Assembly (NCBI GenBank): GCA_964631205.1
Contig: CAZVWU010000008.1
Span: 1-31,641, forward strand
Source: CAYYYJ01 sp964631205
Lineage (GTDB): Archaea > Aenigmatarchaeota > Aenigmatarchaeia > QMZP01 > JACQNV01
Length of the DNA stretch: 31,641 bases
Reading direction: 5' to 3'
The translations under genes and the position numbers were made by a program. Positions 21,379-30,600 of the stretch are shown here, in pieces. Every line of letters starts with the position of its first letter. The stretch's first letter is position 1. A model generated the notes under the pieces. The model had not been told where the DNA came from. It searched no databases and was given only the letters and a program-made list of their open reading frames with translations.

Positions 21379-22423
21379 ACTAGTTATGATATCAAATGAG
21401 GATTGTAAAGCTGTAAAAGAGTTTATTGGTGATAGGGGGGTTCAAGCAGTTTATACAAACTCGGGGTTTGTTCCCTATTTGAGTGTTGCTAACTATTTTC
21501 TAGAATTCCATGGTATAAAAGTTCCGGGCGTTTATCTTGGCCAGAAACCGGAAAGGGAAGGTGGCGGTTATGGGCCTATAGAGCCACATATGTTTAGGGA
21601 AACAGGATTGCTTATCATTGATGGGTCATTGAAATACGCGGACTATTTAGAGATACTCAGAACACTGGGCAACTTAAAAGCCTTCCATGATGAGAAGATT
21701 ATGTATGTTGTGGGCTCGCCTTTTGAGATGCTTAGTCCAATTGATTTATTGATGAGGGCTTACGATAGGGATGGGAGAACGACTGTTAAGTCAACAGGAA
21801 AACCTGCAATAACATTCGCCGAATCGCATAAAGATGAAGTCATATCTTCTTGTAGATCAGGGAAACCAAGAATTATTGGAAAGCGCAATATTAGGGAATA
21901 TGGAATTGCTTTGGCATTGGCTATCGCTAGATCAAGCAGAGAGATATATATTGAACCAGAAGATTCAGAATCTTCTTCATATACTAGAGAACAAGGAGAG
22001 GATAATTTTTTTGTCGATATCGATGAAGAGCGTAAGCCAATATTAACCGGCAGGCATAAAAAAAGGAGGCTGCTTGTAATGACCGCAAGCGGTAGAAGAG
22101 CAAGGCAAGCTGAAAAAGCCCTAAAAAATTTGTATACAGTCAGAATAACTAATGATCTTGATGAAGGTATAAGGGGATTATTGGATGGGACATATGTGCC
22201 TGATGCTGTTTTCGCTGATGCTCATCTGCGCAGTCGGGATGGATCAAATGGATCTAGTATAGCCAAGAAAGCTAAGGGAATACCAGTTTTTTTAATAACC
22301 AAGAACCCCGCAAATACAAGCTTCCTTGAAAAAGCTATGGGGGACGGTGTAAGAGGGGTTATAGTCAGGCCGCTGACACAGCAAAAAGTAGAAGGGTACA
22401 TTACCCAGATTTTTGACGACTGA
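21356..22423 (+). CDS. Degenerate PRTase-like domain fused to a pseudo-receiver domain
   Basis: Residues about 25-190 have a PRTase-like layout (VQAVYTNSGFVPYLSVANYFLE, then LLIIDGSLKYADYLEIL at 85-101 where a PRPP loop is expected), but the loop lacks the T-G. Residues about 236-355 look like a response-regulator receiver: Asp288 in VFADAHL, strand VFLITK, GVRGVIVRPL. The first acidic pair is replaced by MTASGRR and the switch Lys-Pro by Arg-Pro, so phosphorylation is doubtful. It overlaps the PRTase-like gene by 23 nt and probably acts as its partner. The domain assignments are mine from pattern alone. Confidence 0.6.
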   Translation: MPKKKSHRLVMISNEDCKAVKEFIGDRGVQAVYTNSGFVPYLSVANYFLEFHGIKVPGVYLGQKPEREGGGYGPIEPHMFRETGLLIIDGSLKYADYLEILRTLGNLKAFHDEKIMYVVGSPFEMLSPIDLLMRAYDRDGRTTVKSTGKPAITFAESHKDEVISSCRSGKPRIIGKRNIREYGIALALAIARSSREIYIEPEDSESSSYTREQGEDNFFVDIDEERKPILTGRHKKRRLLVMTASGRRARQAEKALKNLYTVRITNDLDEGIRGLLDGTYVPDAVFADAHLRSRDGSNGSSIAKKAKGIPVFLITKNPANTSFLEKAMGDGVRGVIVRPLTQQKVEGYITQIFDD

Positions 22424-22433
22424 TTTTAAAACG

Positions 22434-22443
22434 GTTTTATAAT
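22434..22443 (+). promoter_or_regulatory. TATA box, leaderless pfkB gene
   Basis: GTTTTATAAT is centred 25 nt before the ATG at 22464, with no ribosome site between. The gene is therefore separately transcribed from the operon before it. Confidence 0.6.
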
Positions 22444-22463
22444 AAAGACTTATAAATAAATTT

Positions 22464-23309
22464 ATGTTTTTCGACTTAATCGGTATTGGAACACAACTTG
22501 GTATAGATCTGCTTGAGACTAAAGATGGTTTAATAGAAAAATATGGCGGAAGTGTAGCGAATACGCTTGTTGCATTAAGACATCTTGGATTGAAAACAGG
22601 ATATATTGGACTTGTTAGCTCTGATCAAAAGGGAATACAAGCTTTACAAGAACTCAAAAACACTGTCATAGACGTTCAAAGGGTAAGGATAGTAGATAAT
22701 CCTACACCTGTATGCAAGATTAAGGTAACAAAAAATAATAGAATTTTGACACAGTTAGGAACTCGCAAAACACTAACAGATTTTACCCCTGAAGATATGG
22801 GATATTTAAAAACTTCCAAAAGCGTATTTTTACGGTTTAATGCCAGTTTGACAGAACGATATGTGGAATTTTCAAAGAATAATGGGGCTAAAGTTTTTTT
22901 AAGTTTACATAACCTTGATACAGACAAGGATCTTCAGATTTTAGAGAATTTACCTATCGATATTATTTTTGCAAATAAGGAGGAAGCTAAAGCACTAAAT
23001 TCTGTGAAAAGATTAGTAGAAAACGGAACGGAAGTTGTAATTACGCATGATAGGAAAGGCTCTATTGTATATACTATAAGAGGTGATAAGATGACATTTT
23101 CTGGATTCAAAGTAAATGCATTAGATCCGACTGGAGCAGGCGATGCCTTTGCAGCAGGATATATTTATGGCTATTTGAATGGATGGGACTTGGAAAAAAG
23201 GGCTGAATTCGCAAATGCGATGGGCGGAATCGCTACTTTACAATATGGAGCGAGATTAAAAGTTAGTGTTGAACAAGTACTTGAATTCATTGAAAAAAAC
23301 AAATACTAA
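22464..23309 (+). CDS. PfkB-family sugar/nucleoside kinase
   Basis: The 281 residues show both PfkB signatures: GGSVANTLVALRHLG at 28-42 (substrate-binding Gly-Gly) and DPTGAGDAFAAGY at 221-233 with catalytic Asp227 and the anion-hole GAGD. The family phosphorylates ribose, adenosine, fructose derivatives and similar alcohols with ATP; ANKEEAKAL is the usual mid-domain motif. The family includes ribokinase, archaeal nucleoside kinase and others, so the substrate is not fixed. Neighbours (PRTase-like, HAD) make a ribosyl or nucleoside substrate plausible. Confidence 0.9.
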   Translation: MFFDLIGIGTQLGIDLLETKDGLIEKYGGSVANTLVALRHLGLKTGYIGLVSSDQKGIQALQELKNTVIDVQRVRIVDNPTPVCKIKVTKNNRILTQLGTRKTLTDFTPEDMGYLKTSKSVFLRFNASLTERYVEFSKNNGAKVFLSLHNLDTDKDLQILENLPIDIIFANKEEAKALNSVKRLVENGTEVVITHDRKGSIVYTIRGDKMTFSGFKVNALDPTGAGDAFAAGYIYGYLNGWDLEKRAEFANAMGGIATLQYGARLKVSVEQVLEFIEKNKY

Positions 23310-23312
23310 AGC

Positions 23313-23322
23313 CTTTTAAATT
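23313..23322 (+). promoter_or_regulatory. TATA box, leaderless HAD gene
   Basis: CTTTTAAATT is centred about 24 nt before the ATG at 23342, just downstream of the pfkB stop. No ribosome site is seen. Confidence 0.55.
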
Positions 23323-23341
23323 TTGTTTTTGAAAAAGACTT

Positions 23342-23983
23342 ATGACCAAAAAATTTTTAATTACTGATATAGATTGGACAATCTATAGGACAGATGAGAG
23401 AGCTTATAGAAGTGCATTGGACATAGGACTGACTGTCACAAGAGAGCAAGCTGAAAGGCTAGACCCTAAGAACCCGGAATTTATAGGCCTTAATTTTGAT
23501 CGTTATTATGATGTTTTCGACTCCCCGGAATATGCAAGAACTGACCAACCTATCGAATATGCAGTAGCTGCTTTGAGAGAATTGAGGAAGTATTTAGGTA
23601 TAGCTTATGTTAGTACAAGACCAGAAGGCAGCAATAGAAAAATGAGACAAGCTACCCTTGATTGTTTTAAAAGAGACGGATTTCCAGTCCCCGGTGAAGA
23701 TTCGGATGTCTTCATGTTATTAAGGCCGCCGTCTATTGAAGGTAAAAGAGGAAGAAAAATGAAAAAACCAATGGTGTACTGTTTAACCTGTCTGTTTGAT
23801 GTTGTTGCCGGGGTTGGGGATATGCCAGGAGACTCGGACGCGTATTTAGAAAATACTGTGCCAGCATTGATAATCAAGAATGGTTTGGGGTTGAAGGATG
23901 AAGAATATCCTAAGGGAACTATATTTTTACCTAACTGGAAACAAGTCGAGATATATCTTAAAAGTCAAATTCTTAGACTCTAG
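23342..23983 (+). CDS. HAD-superfamily hydrolase (phosphatase-like)
   Basis: The four HAD motifs can be found in 213 residues: Asp9-x-Asp11-x-Thr13 (ITDIDWT), Ser91/Thr92 (YVSTRPEG), Lys141-142 (RKMKKP) and GVGDMPGDSDAY (158-169). The cap region between motifs I and II is helical with FDRYYDVFDSPEY. Probably a phosphatase for a small phosphorylated metabolite. Its last 57 nt overlap the end of the gene on the opposite strand, an unusually long convergent overlap. Confidence 0.85.
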   Translation: MTKKFLITDIDWTIYRTDERAYRSALDIGLTVTREQAERLDPKNPEFIGLNFDRYYDVFDSPEYARTDQPIEYAVAALRELRKYLGIAYVSTRPEGSNRKMRQATLDCFKRDGFPVPGEDSDVFMLLRPPSIEGKRGRKMKKPMVYCLTCLFDVVAGVGDMPGDSDAYLENTVPALIIKNGLGLKDEEYPKGTIFLPNWKQVEIYLKSQILRL

Positions 23984-24790
23984 TGTCAGAGCAAATAGAA
24001 ATCCAATCCCATAAACCGAGACATAGTAAATTATATATTCTGCATGTGTATTCGCTTTGGCGCATGACCAGTCAGCCACTCCTGCCCTATCGAAATAGAC
24101 AGCAAATTTTATGTCTTTTATTTTATATTTCTTCTTAACGCTTTTCAGCATTTTCATCACAAATCTATAATTCTGCCCAGTATTAGTTCCGCTGTCAACA
24201 GCGATAACCTTTCTTCCATACAGGCTATTTCTGAGGGGTATGTTAATAAACCGGTCTAAAATAACCCTGTTCACTTCCTTGTTTTTATTTACCAGATAGT
24301 TTTGGAGAGCTGTTGCAAAGGCGTAGGCGCCAACAGAGGAAACAATAATAGACCCTTTATCATCGCCCAGATATGCCTCTGCCTTTGGCCCAACTTCATA
24401 GATGAAACGGAGGATTTCTATCATGACGTCAGAAGGTATTCCAATAGCATTGCTTAATTGCATCTCTTTCAACATATAGCTTCTTATTTTTCTTTCTATA
24501 GAGTCCCTCAATCCGCACAACCATTCTGTATTCAGTTTATACTCCCTTTTCTCTGCTGTCAGCACCCCTTCATTTGCCATTAGCTTGACAGTTTTAAAGA
24601 CTGCCTGATAGGTCAGTTCTCTGGAATGCTCCTTTTTCAAAATATAGTAGATTTCCTTGATTGTTAGAGGCCAATCTTTTTCCAGTATATCTAATATAAG
24701 GGCCTGATTGGTTTGGCTTTCTTTTGCTGGTCCATACTGATAAGTTGATGCCAAGCTTAATAAACTTTTTGGTTTATTTTTTTGAACCAT
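23927..24790 (-). CDS. Winged-helix / phosphoribosyltransferase-like regulator
   Basis: Residues about 28-90 form a winged helix (ALILDILEKDWPLTIKEIYYIL, TYQAVFKTVKLMANEGVLT). The C-terminal half has a PRTase core with VIAVDSGTNTGQNY at 195-208 as the PRPP loop. This architecture recalls PurR of Firmicutes and the haloarchaeal HTH-PRT regulators, which use the PRTase domain as a ligand sensor, although the similarity is only architectural. It shares 57 nt tail-to-tail with the HAD gene and diverges from the subtilisin gene with 61 bp between. A TATA-like GATATAAAAAC abuts its ATG and serves the opposite gene in the other orientation. Confidence 0.78.
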   Translation of the reverse strand: MVQKNKPKSLLSLASTYQYGPAKESQTNQALILDILEKDWPLTIKEIYYILKKEHSRELTYQAVFKTVKLMANEGVLTAEKREYKLNTEWLCGLRDSIERKIRSYMLKEMQLSNAIGIPSDVMIEILRFIYEVGPKAEAYLGDDKGSIIVSSVGAYAFATALQNYLVNKNKEVNRVILDRFINIPLRNSLYGRKVIAVDSGTNTGQNYRFVMKMLKSVKKKYKIKDIKFAVYFDRAGVADWSCAKANTHAEYIIYYVSVYGIGFLFALTLESKNLTFKIYLDLFPVR

Positions 24791-24792
24791 AG

Positions 24793-24837
24793 GTTTTTAT
24801 ATCTTAGAACTAAGTCAACACAGGTAGATTTTGGAGG
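24793..24837 (+). promoter_or_regulatory. TATA box and ribosome site of the subtilisin operon
   Basis: TTTTTATAT (24794-24802) would start RNA near 24825; TTGGAGG (24831-24837) follows, about 14 nt before the ATG at 24852. The same AT-rich box reads as a TATA box in the opposite direction. Confidence 0.45.
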
Positions 24838-24851
24838 CTATCTGTTAGATT

Positions 24852-27626
24852 ATGAAAACGGTGGCCTTGTGCCTTGCTATTTTTTTAACTTTTACAGCAA
24901 TAGCTATTGCGATTGTGGGTGTTTACCCTGGCTTCAGCGGGTTTTTAGTGGGTGATAATAAGGAGAGCAATTTTGTTGATGTAACAGCTGATATCCCCTC
25001 ACACGAAGAAGAAAAGGAAACTGCAAACCAGTTAGCAAAGGCAGCGGATCCTGATAAAGCGCCTATTGAACAGGTTATTTCTTCTAAAACAACTCCAACT
25101 ACGCAGCCGGTTTCTGGTTCTGGTTATGCTGTTGGCGTCTCTGGGTCTTCTGGAGGCTCTTCCAGCTCTGGCGGGGGAGGCAGTCCATCGTTGCCAGCTC
25201 AAACAGAGAGCCAGTCAGGGGGATCAAATTCCTTGAAAATACATAAGGAGCTAAAGGCGGGTATTGATAGCCTGTTGCAGGCAGACCCTGAGGGGAAAAT
25301 AGAGGTTGTTATTTCTGCAAAAGACCAGGAACAGATCCTCAAGCTTTTAGAAGAAATTAAGTTAAAGGGCGGGGATATAAAAGCTGAAGTCCGTACAGGA
25401 AACCTTATTTTTGCCCAGATCCCAGCAAACCAAGTCGATAGCCTCAAGGCTGGAATCACTGCATATCCGAACAGGGAAGTTGAAGCTTTGCTAGATGATA
25501 AGATTGGGGGGACTGGGGTATTTTCAGGGTTAGGGGTTCTGGATGAAATTGGATTTGATGGCAAAGGCGTTAAAATTGCTGTATTGGATACAGGGATAGA
25601 TCAGGGGAGCGAAGTGCTAAAGGGGAAGGTTATAAATTCGATTTCTTTTGCAGGAGGCGATGCATCTGACAGGCTAGGCCATGGGACACAAGTGGCTGGG
25701 ATAGCAGCTGGCAGGAAATCATTAGATGGGAAATATTCCGGTGTTGCACCTGCAGCTGAAATTTTGAATGCAAAGGTTCTCGATGATGCTGGGAGGGGGA
25801 CTACAGCCAGCGTTATCCAGGGTATAAACTGGGCTGTTGGACAAGGTGCGGATATTATCGTTATGAGTTTTTCTGGAAAATATGACGATCTGGAGGACCC
25901 TATAAATATTGCTGTGAGCGATGCTGCCAAAAAAGGGGTTTCGGTGGTTGCAGCTTCCGGCAATTGCGGAGAAGGATGCCCGAACATTAAATGCGGGGAT
26001 TTTAAAGGGGTTGGAGTTCCTGGTAACAATCCGAATGCCATAACAGTTGGTGCAGTAGACCAGCAAAATTCGTGGGCTTGCTTTTCAGGCGGCGGTGAAA
26101 AACAAGGCATAATAAAGCCGGATATTACAGCAATTGGCGTTGATGTTGTTGCCCCAAGCCTGGGTGGATTTTCCACTGTAACAGGCACTTCTGCCAGTGC
26201 ACCCTACGCTGCGGGGGCTGCAGCTCTCCTGCTACAACAATATCCTGAATTAACTCCAGAGATAACCAAGTCCATTATCGAAGAGAGCTCACTAGACCTT
26301 GGCGTTGCTGGAAAAGATATAAAATACGGAAGCGGCCTGGTAGACATAAAATCTTCCCTTGGGCCTAACAAGGGATCTTCTATCGATTTGCTGCTTGAGA
26401 AAGCAATTCCAGGGCCTGCAGGAATAGCAGCAGAAGTTTATGGCGGAATTTCAGAAAGCAATGGGATCCAGGGAGAAGGGAATATAACTGCAGATTCGTC
26501 ATGCCTATCGTCAGATTATCCCATGCTTTGCGGTGGGTTCTGTTGGGGAGGCTGCCCATCAGGCACTGTTATTCAATGTAATCCTAACATAGGCCAAGCT
26601 ACCTGTTGCCCGTCAAATTATCCCCTGTTTTGCGGTAGGTCCTGTTGGGGAGGCTGCCCATCAGGCACTTCAATAAAATGCAACCCTTGGACAGGCAATG
26701 CCTATTGTGAATCAATAAACAAGTGCGCAGAGGGCTGGACATGCAAAGACAGCAATACACAAGGTTTCAAGTTTTCTGATTGCAGCTGGTGGGGAACAAC
26801 TTATTACTGCCCAAATGGCTGCGACTCAGGCACAGGCCTGTGCAGGCCAAAGCCTGAGTATGTTTCAATAGAATATCCTACAGAAATCCTGCCTGACGGT
26901 ACGGCAACCATAAAAATAACATACAGGAGCAGCGGAGGCTATACAAAAAATGCGTTCATTTCCCCGTCATTCTCCAATGATTGGGATATAATAGAATATT
27001 TCGGGGACCTTCCAAACAAAAAAATATACCTAAAAGGCGACCCGATATATAAAAGCGGCAGCAACACCCAAACACCGGCTGAATATACATTAATAGATTT
27101 TTGGGGTGGATGGGGCGGCGGAGAGACGAGAACCTTCACAGTAAAAATAAAACCAAAGGCCACAGGCAACCTCTGGTTTAATGTAAGGGCGGCCTTCTGC
27201 GACAGCTCTTTGAACTGCCTGAGGGATCCGAATTCAGGGACAGGGACTCAAGACCAGCAGAATTACTTTGTTTATAAAAAACAGATAAATTTGAAATGCA
27301 TAAGCACATCGCATGCAACTTCCGCATGTTCTGACAACGATGTGTATTGGTATACAAGCTGCAACCAAAGGGAAGATAAAAGGGATGAGTGCGGCTCGAG
27401 CGGCTGCGATTCATGGGGACCGAATTCTTGTTCATCTGATGGCGGGAAAGTCGTTAGGACTAGAGCATGCTATGATAGAGGGTGCAGCAGCGGCAGCTGC
27501 TATAGTTCAACGCAGACCCAGGCAGAAGATGTGGAAACCTGCAGGTATGGATGCGAGAACGGCAAGTGTTTAGAGCTTCCTGACCTGTCGATATCGCCGG
27601 AGGATATCATAATTGAAAGGGTATGA
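24852..27626 (+). CDS. Secreted subtilisin-like serine protease with Cys-rich repeats
   Basis: The 924 residues start with a signal/anchor segment (MKTVALCLAIFLTFTAIAIAIVG). A Ser/Gly linker (about 85-125) leads to a propeptide-like region (130-215). The S8 domain has Asp246 (AVLDTGID), His277 (GHGTQVAGI), oxyanion Asn371 (AASGN) and Ser447 (TGTSASAP). Then follow two near-identical Cys-rich units, LCGGFCWGGCPSGT and FCGRSCWGGCPSGT, 38 residues apart, more Cys-rich segments, and a beta-rich domain (EYVSIEYPTEILPDGTATIK) ending in further Cys pairs. The protein acts outside the cell. Its stop overlaps the next gene's ATG (ATGA), so the giant surface protein is a probable substrate or partner. 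Confidence 0.93.
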   Translation: MKTVALCLAIFLTFTAIAIAIVGVYPGFSGFLVGDNKESNFVDVTADIPSHEEEKETANQLAKAADPDKAPIEQVISSKTTPTTQPVSGSGYAVGVSGSSGGSSSSGGGGSPSLPAQTESQSGGSNSLKIHKELKAGIDSLLQADPEGKIEVVISAKDQEQILKLLEEIKLKGGDIKAEVRTGNLIFAQIPANQVDSLKAGITAYPNREVEALLDDKIGGTGVFSGLGVLDEIGFDGKGVKIAVLDTGIDQGSEVLKGKVINSISFAGGDASDRLGHGTQVAGIAAGRKSLDGKYSGVAPAAEILNAKVLDDAGRGTTASVIQGINWAVGQGADIIVMSFSGKYDDLEDPINIAVSDAAKKGVSVVAASGNCGEGCPNIKCGDFKGVGVPGNNPNAITVGAVDQQNSWACFSGGGEKQGIIKPDITAIGVDVVAPSLGGFSTVTGTSASAPYAAGAAALLLQQYPELTPEITKSIIEESSLDLGVAGKDIKYGSGLVDIKSSLGPNKGSSIDLLLEKAIPGPAGIAAEVYGGISESNGIQGEGNITADSSCLSSDYPMLCGGFCWGGCPSGTVIQCNPNIGQATCCPSNYPLFCGRSCWGGCPSGTSIKCNPWTGNAYCESINKCAEGWTCKDSNTQGFKFSDCSWWGTTYYCPNGCDSGTGLCRPKPEYVSIEYPTEILPDGTATIKITYRSSGGYTKNAFISPSFSNDWDIIEYFGDLPNKKIYLKGDPIYKSGSNTQTPAEYTLIDFWGGWGGGETRTFTVKIKPKATGNLWFNVRAAFCDSSLNCLRDPNSGTGTQDQQNYFVYKKQINLKCISTSHATSACSDNDVYWYTSCNQREDKRDECGSSGCDSWGPNSCSSDGGKVVRTRACYDRGCSSGSCYSSTQTQAEDVETCRYGCENGKCLELPDLSISPEDIIIERV

Positions 27627-30600
27627 GTATAAAAGGGAACGCTGGATTAAAAATTGGGATTTTTGCAGCAGTTGTGCTATCTATAGCGGTCTCTGGCCAG
27701 TTTGCCGTTGCAGGGGACCATAAAGATCCCGGGTCTGATAACCTTGATGACCTGCAGCTAAACATTACAAGAGCTGTTTCTGAAGATCCGCTTTCTTTGA
27801 ATAGCAATGCCTTGGATTTACTGGGAAAAATACAGTTTTCAGGTGCACAAGAAGAGGCGAACAATCTCCAGAAAGTAAACCAGATTATAGAGCTGATAAA
27901 AATTTCTTCAGACCCCTCTTTCTGGTGGGATAGCGGCCATATAAAAACAGGTGAAATTTTTGACAAGGAAAAAGAGGCTGCCCAAATTATAAGGGTTTTG
28001 ATTGACAGGGAAAAGGAGCCTGAAGTCAGCAGGGAAATCTTGGTATCTGCAATAACCATGGTTGTGCAGAGCGCAAACAACCTTGCTGCATTGTCAATCG
28101 AAGAGGCGGATAAGCTATCTGTCTATATAAATGGCTCATCGCTTGCAGAAAGTGTTGCAGGCCAGCTCGAGGAATCAGAAGGCTTGGATGAGTATACAGA
28201 TGAACTTACAGAAACCATTGAAAGCGAACGGGAGGAATCGGAGGAGTTGGCTGATGATATAGATGATGATTCATTTACAGAAACTCTTGCAGGCTATTTG
28301 GCTAAATCAAAAAAGAATTATGACAAGGCGTGGGAGCATATTGGAAAGGGTCGGCCTGTTGTTTCAATAGAACACTTCAAGAAGGCGTGGAACAACTCGC
28401 AGCGAATTATTTTCTTGGCTGACAAAATCACAATCCCTGAGGTGACAATAGGATCCCCTGAAAACAATTCATACACAAACCAGCCAAAACAGACCGTTTC
28501 TGGAAGTGTTTTTGATGTAAGGCTTTATACAATGGAAAAAGCAACAATGGTTTTGAATGGAGAATCTATAGAAATCGGCTTGGACAATAACGGAATATTT
28601 AATCAGGAGATAGAATTAAAAGAAGGTGAAAATATAATCCAGGTCTCTGCTGAAGATGATTTTGGGAACAGGGGAGAGACGTCATTAAAAATTATTCTGG
28701 ATACAATACCGCCTGGCATAACAATAACAAATCCTGTTTATCCTTATCTGAGGCAGTCAGTTAATATAGAAGGGCAGGTAGTCGAGGCAAACCCTGATAT
28801 TTTAAAGGTGAAAATTAATGGGACAGATGTTTCCAATTCTTTGCCGTATGCCTGGAACACAACACAATATCCGGATGGGGCATACGAAATAGAAGTATAT
28901 GCAAAGGACAAGGCGCAGAATGAAAATTCCAAAAAGCTTGGGGTTATAGTTGACAACACGCCGCCTGAATTGAATGTGACTGAACGCACAGAGAACCCGA
29001 CACTTGAGGATCCTGTTTATCGAATAGAAATATCAACTGAACTTACAGCAAAGGTCACTGTAAATGCAGAAGAAATGAGCCTAACTGGAGGAAAAGCGAA
29101 TTATACAAGAAATGTCACAGAAGGGGTAAACCAGCTTATTATAGAAGCAAAAGATCTTGCAGGCAACCCGACAGCCAAAACTATAACAAGGCTGGTTGAC
29201 AAGGATATTGTCCCGGATTTTTATGAAATCGGTGTGCTGGGAACAGACCCGCTGGATCATGACTCAGATTCCAATAAAACAAAAGCAGATGAAAGCAAAA
29301 ACAACATAACAGACGACATGGAAGACTTTGATTCTGATGGGCTTACAAATTATGCAGAATATCGTTTGGGGTCTAACCCATTTTTGGAGGATTCTGATGG
29401 GGACAGCCTTAAAGATTTGTATGAGATTATTATATCTAAAACAGATCTGAAAAATCCTGACTCTAATGGGGATGGATTATTGGATGGGGAAGAAGATTTT
29501 GATTCTGACCTGCTGGCCAATTCTGAAGAGCAGGCATTTGGCTCAAGCCCGCTGATGGATGACACAGACGGGGATGGGCTGGCAGATAAGGAAGAAAAAA
29601 CTTTTGGGACAGACCCTGTAAAAGCTGACACAGACGGGGATGGCCTTGAGGACAGGGTTGAAGTTGAAGTTGGCGGCGACCCGTTGGATCCAGATGCTGA
29701 TGGGGACGGGTTGGTTGACGGCGTGGAGAGCCGCGAGCAGTTGTTTGTGAACAATACTGTCAGGGCAGAGATGGTTTTGAAAGGCATTGGCGACCTGAAA
29801 AAGGGGACTGGGATAAATGAGGAAGAATCGGCTTATGTGCCCGTGACCCAGCTTTCAGGGATTGTTTCAGGCATTGTGGACTTTTCTACAGAGGCAAATA
29901 TCACAGGCGCTGAGCTGAAAATATATTATAATGAATCAAACCTGCATGGGCTTGAATCAGGCATTAAGATGTATTTCTTTGATGAGGAGTCAAACCTGCC
30001 TGTGATGGAGCCTAACCAGCAGATCAATACAGACCAGAATTATGTGGCTGCAAATGCGAAGCACCTGAGCTACAGGTTCCTTGCAGACACTTCAGCATGG
30101 GAAGCTGAATCTAAAATAGGGTGGAACAGGGCAGACCAGGTTTATGGTGATGGGGAGACTATCAGGCTGAAGGCAAGGATACATAATGAACAGCCTGTCC
30201 CTGCAAACGGGGTGGATGTTGGCTTTTATTCTGGAGACCCTGACTCTGGCGGGCAGCTTTTAGGGACAGCAGTTGTGGATGTCCCTGCAAACGGGGTGGC
30301 CCTGGCTTCTGTTGAATGGCCTGCTGACACACAGGCAACCAGGTTTTATGTCAAGGTTGATCCTTCGGATATTGTAAGGGAGCTCAAGGAAGACAATAAT
30401 AAGGCATACAGGGAGTTCTCACAGGATGAGAAAGATTCTGATGGGGACGGGCTTTCTGATCTGGAGGAGACAAATGGGATGAGGGTCAGGTATCCTTACA
30501 GGTTTATTACAACAGACAAGAACAACCCTGATTCTGATGGGGATGGCCTGACAGATGCAGAGGAGATGGGTGGCGCAGCAGTTGACAAGCAGTATAACCC

